Notes: generated by a model not told the origin, from the letters alone. A stretch of 64,000 nt of DNA from Zonotrichia leucophrys gambelii (GCF_028769735.1 NC_088200.1:70651268-70715267); one strand, 5' to 3'. Shown: positions 50,301 through 62,230, counted from the stretch's first letter. Translations and numbers: made by a program.

Positions 50301-53300
50301 TATGTTAAATAGCTATGTAAGAAATCAAAAAATCAAGGTAAGACATTCAAGATAAAACATCTTAAATGTTTTGACATTTTTTTGGGCAATCTTAATTTCT
50401 GTTGTGGATGTTGCTGCTGTTTCTACCTGTTAGCTTTCCAAACTAAGCAGAAGATAATTTTGTAGAGCAATGCAATTTTTCAACTCACAAAAGTGCTTTG
50501 AACTTTTCACTTTTATTTAATTCTTGAAGTGTTGAATCTCCATGCATTAGCCTGGCATGCTTGATGATACATTGCAAATATACATGCTTATTTTCATGCC
50601 ATCTCATATTTCCCTTTCCTAACAGCAGTGCAAAAAACTGGAAAATAAAATTTTAAATTTCATCCCTATTATCTCTTTCACTGATTTCTTTACACTTATG
50701 CCACTCACACATTTCTTCAGGATAGGCCATAGTGAATTTTTCTTCACATTTATGCCTGCTGCAAAAGATACATTTAATTCATAAATGCACAAATAGGTTC
50801 ACTGATGTTTCATGCTGGGGTGTTGTTGTGGTTCGGTTGGGACTTTTTTCTGCTCAAATATTTATGCAGAGGGAGTAAAAAAGACAAGAAAAAGAGACTT
50901 TCTGAAATGTTTCCTGGAAAAGCACATCCACAGCTGCCTGCTCACAGGGCTTGGCTGCTGTCTCAGGGTTCTGAAACAATTAAAGATATTTTTTGAGGCC
51001 AGAGTCTCCTGAGTTAAGCAGCTGTGGGCTAATGAGCTGTGAATCCTTCATAATGCTGTAATTTTTATCTGATGGAAAAATAATGGTGGATTTACTTAAC
51101 CTGCACCTGTAATTAGCAGTGTTTTCCTTCTCAGTGGTGTTTTCTTCTGTCAGCCAGAGACTTTTGTCTGCCTCACTTACCTGAAAGATAAATTTCCTAC
51201 AATGGATGAAATTTGTTTTAATAAAGGAACCAATACTGTTGACTAAATGATTGAGTTTCTCTCCAGAAAAGAGAAAGTTTTTTTTTATCTCTACACAATC
51301 CTGATTTAGAGTAAATATTACTTGACATTGAACAATTAAGAGTAAAAAGCCCCCAAAACAATGAAACTGAAGCGTTTAATTACCTCACTTTCAACAGTGA
51401 GTTCAAAACAAAACCAATCAACTTGAACATGAGTGTTTCAAATAAAAGCATTTCCTTTCCCCATGGAAAATTCTAATTTTGCTTGGAGAAATTTGGTGAT
51501 AAAAAAGATTAGATTTTTAAAAAAATAGCTCAGTATATTTCTCCAAGGCATTTAAATAGAAAGAAAGCCATATCTTTCAGAGCAAATGGACTTAAATTGC
51601 CTTCTTATTTGCTGTCTGAATCTATCCAAATATATTTTACATCAGTCCAAAACTTCAAAAGCAGAAATAAAACAGCTGAACATTATAAAAAACAAAAGGA
51701 AAAAAAACCCCAAAAAACCAAACAACTGCATAGGGAGAAGTTATTATGTGAAATTAAACAGAAATGTGAACATTTCTAACTGGTTTTATTTCAAAATATT
51801 TATTTCAGTATTTAATATGTCAACAGTGCCACGAATGACATTATGCCCTGAATGACGGAGCTCTATGTATTTCCTATACATATAACTAAATGATGAGGAC
51901 AAATAATTAAAGAGTAAAATACATACATTTTTATTGCAGGAGAGTAGGGGTTTTAGGAGGACTGCAGAAAGAGTGATCATTGGCGGCTAGGAAATGAAAA
52001 ATTGTCTCAGACACAGAGAAGGAGCCACAAATGAAGAAATTCAGGCCCAAAAGGTGGAAAGCAAGTGACTGGACATTCAATGCACATTAAAAAAAACAAA
52101 ATCTTTCAAAAATCCTTCTGTATTCTGCCTTGAAACCAAGCAAGCACAAGTTGCCAGCACAGTCATAAATTTATCTTTAAAACTTATGGAAGAACAAACA
52201 GATAAACAAGTTTAGAACCACATTAGTTTGGTTTTCTTTTTTTGTTCCCTCCCTGTCTATGAGAGAGCAAATATGCACAAATTTCTGCAGGCCTTAGCTC
52301 CAGGAAGTGTCACGTTCTTGTAGACTTGGAAGCCAAGAAATAAAAAATTAAAAAATAAAAACAAATAAATAAAAATCACAGGGAAAGGTGTGACAAGTCC
52401 TGCTAATGTGAAGACAAATCTTCTGTTCCAGCAGTTCTCTATTTGGTAAAAATAATTTCTTCTTCCCTTCTCCCCTGGTTATCTGATACTGACCCTTCTA
52501 AACAGATGGGAAGGGATAAGAAGGATTTTATCTGAATCTTAAAATATAAAAGTACTTGAATCCTCTAGGCAAGAAGTTGTTTCTACAGAGTGCACATTGC
52601 ACATTCTAAAATCTTTTAAAGTGTTTTCTGCAGCTCAGAAACCCCTGCATTATTCTCTAGCCATTGTGTTCTTGTGCAGTTTCAGCTGCAAAACTGCATT
52701 TGTCTTCCTTGTGCATTTCTAAAATTTTCATTACCCTGTGAGGAATAATTAAATCACAAAGCAAGCGAAGACAGCTCAGTGGTGAATGAAAAGCCAGTGC
52801 TGCAAAACAGCATCAAAAATTGAAACTGAAGATTTTAGCTTTTGGCAGCTAATTTACAGAGGTACCACCCTTAGGCATCAACACCATTCATCACTCCTGC
52901 AGCAGCCTGGAATGTTTGCAGCATCACTGGGAGCAGAAGTGGTTATGGAAAAAAGAAAAAAAAAAAAAAAAAAAGAAGGAAATTTGGGGAAATACGAAGT
53001 AAATATTGAAAGGAATCAGCAAACCCACAGAAAATCTGCAACTGGGCATTGATGTCTGTTTAGAATTAAACCAATGCACAAGCGAGGTTCTAGGAGGCAT
53101 AGTCACTAATGGAATCACCCAAGATGTGGAGATGTCAAAAGTTTTTAAAGTTAAACAAAGTTCAGCCACATTTCTAAAGAGCTTTGCAGGGCAATTCAAA
53201 TATTTGTGTGCAACTACAGTTTTTAAAGAGTTTATAAAGGCAGTAAAAGAGGGTGGCAGCACAGATTTGGCAAGAAATTAGGTTTTTCACAAAAGCATCT

Positions 53301-55344
53301 TTTAAATACTTGAAGTAATTTAAATCCATCTCAGTTACTGCTTAAAACACAAAGAAACAAGAACTACAAAGGCAAGGAGGAGGCAACATGCAACTCTTAG
53401 AGACGGCATCAAAACTAATTTGAAAATTATTTTTTTAATACTAGCAACACACAAAAAATGTACTTACATAATATTTCTTCTGACTTGAATGATCAAATCT
53501 GAGGTTTTAAAATGCCAGTGAGACTCACAACTGAAAATTTAGGGGTTTGGAACAACTGGCTAAAATTATTTAGCTCTTCTATTACTGCTACAGTTCAACG
53601 AATAACAAAAAGCATAAGGGACTCGTTGAATAAAGGGTTCCAAGATTTTATTTGATTGTTCTCTTCCTCCAGAAATTTGAAGTAAAACTAAACACATTTA
53701 GCTGAAGTGAATACTTCTATTCTTTTCACTTTGTTAGTATAAAATCTAAAGATGAAAGCAATACAAAAAAAATGGCCTTACGGATTTAAAGTAACAAAAT
53801 AAATCAATCTTATCTATTAATTTTAAATTTCCCTGCTTTGGTGGTTTTAAGATAACATTATTTCCCTCAGTAGTCTTTTTTCAATCTAACATCACTGCTT
53901 GATAGAGTTTAGGCTGTATATATCTATTTCTGCTCTATCTTTTTCTCTAGCCCCTTAAAATCTTTCCCTTTGTTAAAAGTGTTTGCAACCTATTGAAATG
54001 CAAATGGAGATAAACATTGAAGTATCAGGCAGACGATATTACCAAAATTATTTACATATTTTAAACTGTATTTTCAAGATTTTCTACTTCTAGAAATGCA
54101 TCTCTGCTCATTTCAGGAGAAGAAGAAATATTAAACATTTTTTGTTTTGTGCAAAATGTCATGTGTAATCAAAAAAAGTTAGCTGTTCTTCATCATGATT
54201 ACTGGAGCAAAATTTAGTGACTCTGTCTCACTAAAATCATCAATTCTCTCTCATTTAGGATAAATTTCTAACTACTCATCACCAAGTAATAATTTTTCCT
54301 ACCTTTGATGATGAAGATGTCAGACTATTTTAATGGTCCAGCAAATTTCTGCCACATTCGTAAGTTCACTTCCCTGTTAGGTTATCATTTACATTAAGCT
54401 CAGAAGTAAGGTTTTTGGCAGAATTTTTTAAATCACATCCAGAAAAGATACAGCCCCAGCACAATACAAACCTAAAAAAGCCCTAAAAATTATTTCATTT
54501 TACTATCTTTTGATAGTTTCAAAATATTTTTACCTTGTCCCTGGAAGTCCAACAATATTTTTAGTTTTATTTGTGCTTGTATTTACATAATTGTTAGAAT
54601 TTAATTTTGCACTTCATTAGCACCCCCAGCCCATCCTAATATTCTAAATGAGCAAGAACTCTTAAAACTTCCTTTAATCACAAACACTCATTATAATTTT
54701 TCTGGGTGATAGGGTATATCTGAAAATCAGCATAATTCCAATATGTCTAATTTACACCCAGCAGAGTTCTGAGTTCTCCTAATCATGTTTATGCAAATGC
54801 ACAAGCAGCAAAATAATTATTGTAAGGATTTGAAATGGGTTTCAACCCAAATTCTCTCACTGAAAATCACCATTGCACTCATCACTCACTGCCTTTTCCA
54901 AAGTGTAGGCACATATTTTCTGAAAATACGCATTTTTTTTCCTTCACATTGAGCTCTCAGAACATTTCTGTGTCAAAACACCTTTTTCCAACAGTTAGTT
55001 TACTGAGTCAATACTTTTGCTCCTGCTCTACCAGTTTTCACCATTCACACTCTCTCCCTTTGGACTCTGTTTTTTGGGGGTTTTTCTGTTTCTGTTGGAT
55101 GGCATTTTGTGTTTTTTCTTGAAACACAACACACTGACTACTCCAATTACTTCTCCATATGAGATGGATGCTCTAATTTCAACACTTTTAGCCAATGGAG
55201 AACCTTCTAGACTCTGCTGGCCTCGCTTTTTACAGAAGAAAGGGAAACAATTATCTACACTGTAGAAAAGTCATGGAGATCATTTGAAGCTTGACCCCTA
55301 AAAATTGGGAGGGGTCAAAAAATTGGTGGGTCAAAGATTGATGG
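44336..55344. other. Unique AT-rich intergenic DNA, about 11 kb
   Basis: The longest repeat-poor stretch of the window. A-runs or T-runs occur near 44940, 45910, 46448, 47730, 49015 and 52955. Open frames are short and unrecognised, including the 91-residue one at 53006-53281. I see no exon with splice sites and no TE. Enhancers may exist but cannot be told from sequence. Confidence 0.6.
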
Positions 55345-55488
55345 ACCCTGATGTCCCACCCCTGAAGGTTCAATGCCAGGTTGGAAGGAGCTTGGAGAAA
55401 CTTGTTCTTGTCAAAGGTGCCCAGGGCAGGGAGTAAAAAAGATGATTTTTAAGCTCATTCCAACCCAAACCATGCTGTAACCCACAAG
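55345..55488 (+). mobile_element. CR1 LINE 3'-end fragment, sense
   Basis: Contains GGTTGGAAGGAGCTTGGAGA and ends with TTTAAGCTCATTCCAACCCA, the sense CR1 3' end. It lies directly upstream of a separate sense CR1 body, so this is an independent insertion. Confidence 0.75.
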
Positions 55489-56605
55489 TGATGTCAGGAA
55501 TGCTGGCTCACGTGACTCAGAAGATTTTCTCTCTTTGCTTTTTTTTCTGCAGCCATGGAGGTTGGGGGACATCCCACAACTCTGGGAGAAGACTACTGGA
55601 ACACCAATCTACGAGGCCTCAGATGAAGGATCCACTCAATTTTCAGCCCATCAGTTTTTGCTCAGTCCCTGGGGAGGTTCTGGAATGGATCCTCCTGAGG
55701 GTTATCAGAAGTCAGATGAAGCACAGGACTGGGATAAGGCCACATTAATCCACCAACAACAAATTCTGCTTGACAAACCTGACCACTCTTTATGACAGAG
55801 CTCTGTGCTTGGCTGATGTGAGCAGTGACCATTATCTTGATGCCTTAGATTTTTAGCTTTTTTAAAATTTTCACATATTTGTAGGTTGCTGAAGCATGGC
55901 TGTAGCTTCTAGCACATTTCCTGTCTCTATTCCCTACATTTAGCAAGACTAAGCTGACCTTTTAAAAACATTCCTAAAATATTGTTTAGTCTTATTCCAA
56001 GAAGAGAACCAGCTACAGGAAAGTTCTTTTTTCTGATCAGAATCTGGACCAGACATAACAAAAGTGGGACAAAAGAAACCTCTGGACTGCTTCCAGTGGG
56101 GCAGGACCCCAGGAATTGTTACCTAAATACTAAACTTTTAATTGGATAATAGATGATAGATATATTACTTTACTAACCACATAAAAATTGTAGAATTACT
56201 GTATCATGTGTGATTTTTTGCCGTATTGTGTACCTGAAAGCTTTCAAGAAAAGGTTTGCTTTTATATTCACTCTGATGGGAAGATCTTTTATATTTTCCA
56301 GGCAACAATGCAACTGGATTCCTCCAAGGTTTTCAATACATTTTTACAGCCTTCTGACAAAATAAATTATTCAATATTTTCTAGGCAAGAGGTCTTTGGG
56401 GTGGATGGGGGACTGGCTGACAGGTGACACATGGTGGGACTCATGATAAATAGACCCTTTCCAAACTGGCAGACTGTCCCAAATGGGGTCCCCCACGCAT
56501 CCAAATTAGACCCAACATTGTTTATGATCTTCTTAAGTGATCTGGATGATGGCACAAAGCATACCCTGATGAACTTTGTTAATAATTCCAAATTATGTGG
56601 GGAAG

Positions 56606-56665
56606 GAAGAGCTTATCTTTATAAGGAAGAGCTTGTCTTTATAAGGAAGAGCTTATCCTGCAGGA
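56606..56665. repeat. 20-bp tandem triplication inside CR1
   Basis: GAAGAGCTTATCTTTATAAG is repeated at 56606, 56626 (one change) and 56646 (diverging at its end). It lies just after the lost RT catalytic motif. Confidence 0.85.
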
Positions 56666-57098
56666 AGATCTGGACTAGCTGGAAAAGAGGGGGGAAAAAA
56701 GCACACAGAATGTCCATAAGCAGATGTGTAAGGCCCTGAATTTGGGAAAACCTGTGCAGCACAGGCTGGGATCCACCCAGCTGAGGACCTGCTCTGTGAA
56801 AAGGGACCTCTGTGGAAAGGGACCTGGGAATCCTGAGGAGAAACCAGACTGGTGAGTGACCAGGGTTCTGCCGCAGCAGGGAAAGCCAACAGGGTGCTGG
56901 GAGACATTAACAAGGGCACGTAAATCAGAGGTAAATGAATCACCCCACTCTGCTCAGCTTTTGTTGGGTCCCTCCTACAGCCCCGTGCCCAGGGGTGCTC
57001 CCTGCTGTGCCCCACAGAGCTGGCCAGGCTGAGAAGCTGCAGGGAAGGGCCACAAAGAGGATCCAAGGGCTGGGAAATCTGACTGGGGGGAAGGAAGG

Positions 57099-57323
57099 CT
57101 GAGAGACCTGGGCTTGCTCAGCCCTGAGGAGAGGAAGATGAGGCTGAGAGGCCTGGGCTTGCTCAGCCCTGAGGAGAGGAGGATGAGGCTGAGGCGCCTG
57201 GGCTTGCTCAGCCCTGAGGAGAGGAAGATGAGGCTGAGAGGCCTGGGCTTGCTCAGCCCTGAGGAGAGGAGGATGAGGCTGAGAGGCCTGGGCTTGCTCA
57301 GCCCTGAGGAGAGGAGGATGAGG
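57099..57323. repeat. 45-bp minisatellite, five copies, inside CR1
   Basis: Units start at 57099, 57144, 57189, 57234 and 57279, each CTGAGAG(A/G)CCTGGGCTTG followed by a conserved remainder with AGATGAGG or GGATGAGG. They differ at one to three sites. CR1 has this segment once, so it expanded after insertion. The 15-residue peptide period (R-L-R-G-L-G-L-L-S-P-E-E-R) follows from 45 being divisible by 3. Confidence 0.95.
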
Positions 57324-57368
57324 GGACACCTCACCCCGTGCTCCCCTGGTTCAGGGGTGGCCACAGAG

Positions 57369-57750
57369 TGTGACTGTGGTCACAGGGGTGCAAGGGTGAG
57401 GGGAGAGACGAGGATCTGACTCCATGTTTCAGAGGCCTTGATTTATTATTTTATGATATATATTATATTAAAACTATACTAAAAGAATAGAAGAAAGGAT
57501 TTCATCAGAAGGCTAGCTAAGAATAGAATAGGAAGGAATGATAACAAAGGTTTATGGCTCAGAGAGTCCGAGCCAGCTGACTGTGACTGGCCATTAATTA
57601 GAAACATCCAACATGGGCCAATCCCAGATGCTCCTGTTGCATTCCACAGCAGCAGATAATCAATGTTTACATTTTGTTCCTGAGGCCTCTCAGCTTCTCA
57701 TGAGGAACAATCCTAAGGAAAGGATTTTCCATGAAAGATGTCTGTGACCA
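57369..57750 (-). mobile_element. Solo LTR with 5-bp TSDs, minus strand, inside CR1
   Basis: TG...CA element of 382 bp with 5-bp direct repeats CAGAG at 57364-57368 and 57751-57755. It interrupts a CR1 that reads through on both sides. On its own strand it has a TAGTATAGTT...ATAATAAATC polyadenylation region and AACATGGAGTCAGATCC near its end. It is clearly related to the plus-strand LTR at 61208-62373 (shared AAATCCTTTC, CCAATCACAG, TAGTATAGTT and CTTCTGA/CTCTGA blocks). No internal retroviral part. Confidence 0.85.
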
Positions 57751-58030
57751 CAGAGGAGGGGGAGACTCCCTTTGTGCGTGGAGCCCATGGAGAGGACCAG
57801 GGCTGGGGGCTCCAAGGGGCTCTGACTGGGCACAAGAGGAATCACTTTCCCCACAACCATCAACCACTGGAATCATCTCCCCAGGCAAGGGATGGATTCC
57901 CCAGCATTAAACGTTTTTAGGATTCAACTGGGCAGGGCCCTGGCCCATCCTGCCTGGACCATGATTTTGCCAAGAAAGCTTCACCCAGGTGATCCTTGAG
58001 GTCCCTTCCAACCTATGCCTTTGCAAATTC

Positions 58031-59952
58031 AGGAATATTTATCCTGAACAAATCATAGCTGTGGAACATTTGTTCTGATTATGTTTAGACACTGCGAGAC
58101 AAACAAGTCTGTTGCTGTCATGCAAAGAAAAAAGCAAATGGAAAACAATTTGAATTTTTAATATAAAGTTAGTCATCGTGTGTGATGGAAAACCCAGCAA
58201 CTGAAAAAGGCCTAAAGATAAGAAAATTGATCACCATTGAGCAAAGTACATGAGAAAACCAATATGATTTTTGATGGTTTAGTTCCAGTAAAATGAACTC
58301 ACTTCAAGTATACTTCCTGAAAACATTACCTTCCAATAGCAGAAGCTGCAAAACCATTGACATATTAAAAGACACAGAGAATATATAAAGTCTGTGGTTT
58401 ATGAAGACTTATAAATGATATATTATCATGACATCACATAGTGATGAATGAGTCCCTCTCTGTCAATGATGAATTGGGATTTTTAATCAATGCATTTTTA
58501 TTTAGGTATATTACGGAAAAGAACAATTATTTATAACACAGAAACTGACCATCCAAACCTATATTTCACGTCTTGGTGGCGTAAATATACAGTCTCTTCT
58601 TTGGTTAAGACAGGAAAAAAACCCCAAAAATATTAATGAAATAAGATGTAATATTTCCATGTTATCACATAGCACACTCAGAATTCAAGAAGCCGTATAC
58701 ATGGCCTCAAAAAATTCCTCATATTTCATTGATGCTATTCATCAAATAGTTTTTTTGCCACAGCTTCTCTGCTTTATGTGGAAGTTTCATAAAGCTATTT
58801 TTAATTTAACTCTCTATTTTTTCACATTAGTAGGTTTTAATTGACATTTTAACTATAATTTTTGCAAAGAATTGCGTGATGACAGTTTTGGAAAATTTTG
58901 CTTTAAATTTGATAATTAGCTTCACATTTCATACATGCAGAGTTTATTTTTCCTTATACACTCTTGTTTTCTAACAAACAGTTCCCATTCAAATTACCAC
59001 ATCACAAAAACTTTTGTCTTTAATGTACCCACACTATATGTTCTCTAAATAAAAGGCCAGTTAGGTTCCAGAAAAAAGACATAATTTATCTGCACTTGCC
59101 TTTGGGTATCTGAAAAAGGCATTTATACATCTTTCTAGCAAGCAGCTACCATGTATCCATAAAAATGAAATTTTTATCAATTTCCTGATTTTTCTCTGAA
59201 TATTATATTTTGCATGATGGGATGAGTGCACAGATCCTCAAGTACATTACAAATGTCATGGTTTTGCATTTTACTTTCACCTCACATTTTAGTAGTGCAA
59301 AGGAGGAGGTGATTATTTTGTGTTTCTTTCTGTGAAGTCTTGTTTATTCTTTAAAAACCTTTGTTTTTCTCTGCATAATGTATAATCATTTTTCTGGGTC
59401 TTTACACAGATCCTCCCTTTATTTTCATCTTTATTAATGAGTTGAATGATCAGACTCTGCATTTTTAGCATTAAACAGTCAAGTAGGTATGAGTCATAAG
59501 TTGCTTATCTGTTAAATTAAATCTTATTAATTACAGAAAATTAGGGCTATTTAAAGATCAAGAGGGCTAAAAATGCTTTGGGGCTACATAAAATATGACA
59601 TAGAAGAACTAAGAGTGAAAAAGGTGACTTACGATGTATTGTAATTTCACGAACTGAGTAGTACACCATCTAATTGACAACTGTACTTGTACAAGGGTTT
59701 CTCTCTCAAGAGCTGCATTTGTTTTGGAGCTTCTTTTCCAGTTTAAAAGGGCTGCAAAACTTTACAATTTCATTCTTGCAAAAGGGACTGAGGAAATACT
59801 GGGAAAATTTTATGAGGCTACCAGAAAAATTTTAAGACATCCAACAGTTGAGACACTGCAGTCGGACACTGTCTGGAGTCATCTCTCATGCTGGGAACCA
59901 GAACTGTGCTCAGGGAGCTCACAAAGCCTAACAGAGCAAAATATTTTTGTAT
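58031..59952. other. Unique AT-rich intergenic DNA
   Basis: No gene seen. Contains the apparent source, or sister copy, of the 113-bp insert in the LTR downstream. Confidence 0.6.
58886..58998 (+). repeat. 113-bp segment duplicated 3.13 kb downstream
   Basis: Aligns without gaps to 62016-62128 at a constant offset of 3130 bp, with five mismatches (58933, 58934+... in the ATACATGC patch, and two near 58988-58989). It blends with the AT-rich unique flanks and has no direct repeats, so it looks like the source rather than an insertion. Confidence 0.9.
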
Positions 59953-60890
59953 AATCACAGAATAGTCTGGGTTGGAAGAGACCTTAAAACCCATCCAGTG
60001 CCACTCATTGTCATGGGGACACCTTCCACTGTCCCAGGCTGCTCCAACCCCTGTCCAATCTGGCCTTGGGATGCAGGGTGAAGCCCTAAAGCAGATAGCC
60101 TTCCAGAAGTAATGGGTTAAAACATGGAATGAGAAGCATGTAAAGAAGGGCCTAGCACTAGAACACACGGAGAAAGCACAGCACTAGGAAAACAGAGCAA
60201 TAAATTAGATAAAAGGTAGAGCATCATGACAGGGGAAGAGGTAGGTATAGGAGAAACTAATAAGCTAAGCAGGTTTAGAGCCAGCAATGTCAAAACGACC
60301 CTAAGGAGTTTGCCAAGCCACGGGATCTAAGCCAAATACACCGGGAATTGACCAAATTAGGAAAAGAGTTCGAAAGTTTAAAGAGGAAGACTCATCGGAA
60401 AGACCCCGTCTATGGTGAAGGCAACAGGAACGACCACCTGAAAATTCCCCAAAAGAGATGTCTCCACCTACGCTCCGCCCACGCTCCGCCTACACCACGC
60501 CCCATATGAATATGCATGATTATGTATCTGATCTGATGTAATCCTATACCCAAAATTGTATATAAGGCTTGCTTTTGCTATGTGAACTCAGAAATCCATT
60601 TTGTGATTTCTCCGACGCGTCGCTAATAAAAATACCTCCTGCTTAATTGACTTAAGCTGAGTCTGATTAGGCAGTCACTCTGCCTGTTTGGGGCAAAATT
60701 TGGCATCAAGGGGCAGCCCCAGCTGCTCTGGGCACCCTGTGCCAGGGCCTGCCCACCCTGCCAGGGAACAATTCTTTATTCCCAATATTCCATCCAGCCC
60801 TGCAGTGGGAGCCATCCCCCTTCTGCAGGCCCTTGTCAATTGTCTCTCTCCATTTTTCTGTAGGCTCCTGTGGAAACCTCCCTGGTAGGT
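59953..60890 (-). mobile_element. CR1 LINE fragment, antisense, split by an LTR
   Basis: 59953-60078 begins ATAATCACAGAATAGTCTGG (CR1 tail in antisense) and runs to GATGCAGGG; 60709-60890 resumes at AGGGGCAGCCCCAG and continues through CTCTCTCCATTTTTCTGTAG, antisense 3' UTR. Removing the 630-bp LTR and one AGGG restores GATGCAGGGGCAGCC, the same sequence seen in the CR1 at 33175. Confidence 0.85.
60079..60708 (+). mobile_element. Solo ERV LTR with 4-bp TSDs, plus strand (ERV1-like)
   Basis: TGAAGCCC...GGCATCA, 630 bp, flanked by AGGG at 60075-60078 and 60709-60712, inserted into CR1. It shows GC boxes CTCCGCCC/CTCCGCC (60471-60490), TGTATATAAGG (about 60557), then GACGCGTCG and CTAATAAAAAT (about 60615-60635). 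The 3' roughly 480 bp is homologous to the minus-strand LTR at 15 kb; the 5' roughly 150 bp of U3 is not, except for the first 8 bp. No internal retroviral part is present, so it is a solo LTR. Confidence 0.88.
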
Positions 60891-60929
60891 CCCCCTGATG
60901 GGGAGAACCCTAAAAAGTTGTTCCAGGAA

Positions 60930-61207
60930 TGAGAGATGGATGGTTTTTTTGGTTTTTTGGTCTTCAGGCTGTTGTTTATTGTTGTCTTATCAAAAGTTCG
61001 GCACACAACCTACTTCTCAGACTTAGTGTACACAGAAAAAGACACCAAAAGCCACCACACACACAGATTCAAGGCCTTTGAAAGATATTTTGTCCAATTA
61101 ACTCTTAGAACATACTTTATTTCTACCTTTCTACCAAAAACTAATTATTTGTCTGTCCATGCAATGCCTGCATTGCAGCTCTTTCTCACCAATCACTTGT
61201 CACACCA
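60930..61207 (-). mobile_element. Possible antisense LTR remnant
   Basis: CAGGCTGTTGTTTATTGTTG reads on the minus strand as an AATAAA-containing R region, and the composition resembles an antisense LTR. The matching other part may be 62374-62540 beyond the next LTR, because that LTR's flanks join well (ACCA duplicated). Ends are not defined. Confidence 0.3.
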
Positions 61208-61486
61208 TGACATTTTCTGAAAAATCCTTTCACCAGATTTCTTCTCCTGGGAAGCTAAGAAGCCTCAGAAAAGAATGAAAACAATAATTATCTGATGGCT
61301 TGGGAATGTGATCTGGAGACAGTTTACCAACAGGTGCATCTTTGATTGGTTCCATGTGAATTGTTTCAGGTTAATGACCAATCACAGCCAGCTTTGTCAG
61401 ACTCTGTCAAGAGCTTTCATTATCATTCTTCTTGTGAAGCCTTCTGAAGTCTCCTTTCTCTTTCTTTAGTATAGTTGTAGTACAGC

Positions 61487-62223
61487 TGTTTTGTTGTGTT
61501 TGTAGAAGTTGGATTGTTCTGTTCTCCCCACTTTTGTAATGATTCTGCCCTGGTTCTCCCTGCCCTCCCTGCGGCTCTCTGTTTTCCCCGAACCCCTCCC
61601 CAGTGCCCTGCCAGTCACTCTCTGCTCCCACCTTTTTCTCTAGAAACTTCTACCCAGAGCACTGAGTGATTGGCTCAGGAGCCGGGGCCCCTCCTCCAGT
61701 TTGTTACTTTTGTTTTTTTCCTTATGTCAGTCCTCTGTACCCCACTGCCCTCTGGATCCTCATCCGCGCAAGGACGGGCTCCTCCCCTGTATATCACTCA
61801 CCCTTTATAAGCTGTTGTTACCCCCCCACAATCGCTCTCTTCAGTTGTTGGCTTCCCTGGGATCACAATAAACCTGGACTTGCCCCAGCTGGAGAGCGCG
61901 CCTTCATTTCTGCTGGTTGAAGCTTTGACGCGGCCACGTCCTTTCATCTTTCGACTGCTGTAACACGGAGTGTTTGCCTGAGGCGCTATCCCAAAGCACT
62001 GTCATGGTTTGAGAGTTTTGGAAAATTTTGCTTTAAATTTGATAATTAGCTTCACATTTCATGTATGTAGAGTTTATTTTTCCTTATACACTCTTGTTTT
62101 CTAACAAACAGTTCCCACACAAATTACCGAGAGTGGGATAGTGGCCCCCGTGCTGCAAGCGGTGCTGGCCAGCTTGCTGGGAGGTCTGAGAAGGACGACC
62201 CTTCTCCCTGCTGGACCGTTTCA
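61487..62223 (+). mobile_element. Nested ERV LTR with 6-bp TSDs (ERVK-like)
   Basis: TGTTTTGTTGTG...CGTTTCA, 737 bp, flanked by TACAGC (61481-61486) and TATAGC (62224-62229), a 6-bp TSD with one change. TG...CA with 6 bp is typical of ERV2/ERVK-type integration. It has CTTTATAAG (about 61803) and AATAAA (61867-61872), followed by a GC-rich R/U5. The U5 is interrupted by a 113-bp insert at 62016-62128, so the original LTR was about 620 bp. It lies inside the LTR 61208-62373 and is therefore younger. No retroviral genes are attached. Confidence 0.75.
62016..62128 (+). repeat. 113-bp insert in LTR U5, copied from 3.13 kb upstream
   Basis: Ungapped match to 58886-58998 (108 of 113). It is bordered by a 5-bp direct repeat GAGAG (62011-62015 and 62129-62133), and the homology ends exactly at those repeats. 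AT-rich insert inside GC-rich U5. No poly-A tail and no terminal inverted repeat. Confidence 0.85.
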
Positions 62224-62230
62224 TATAGCT

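Larger units (their letters stand above)
55535..58030 (+). pseudogene. Decayed CR1 LINE: reverse-transcriptase region to 3' end
   Basis: A sense CR1 copy broken by frameshifts, stops and insertions. 55620-55800 encodes the RT stretch NFQPISFCSVPGEVLEWILL (CR1 family: N-Y-R-P-V-S-L...V-P-G-K). 56280-56600 gives VPNGVPHASKLDPTLFMIFL followed by the RT catalytic position, where the family's F-A-D-D is FVNN, so both catalytic aspartates are lost. The 3' part (56700-58030) follows CR1 to near its tail (CTTGAGGTCCCTTCCAACCT at 57999-58018). The part between about 55870 and 56280 is less clear. It contains a 20-bp triplication, a 45-bp minisatellite, and an LTR at 57369-57750. CR1 RT copies RNA for target-primed integration; this copy cannot. 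Confidence 0.8.

Noticed and set aside
53006..53281. 91-residue frame as a possible small gene
   Set aside because: No recognised family or promoter/splice context; the antisense is also open for 112 residues.
57099..57323. Regular direct repeats as a CRISPR array
   Set aside because: Units are contiguous without spacers, lie in a CR1 LINE, and the genome is eukaryotic.
57114..57419. 101-residue repeat protein (15-residue period)
   Set aside because: Arises from the 45-bp minisatellite in CR1; no start context or conservation evidence.
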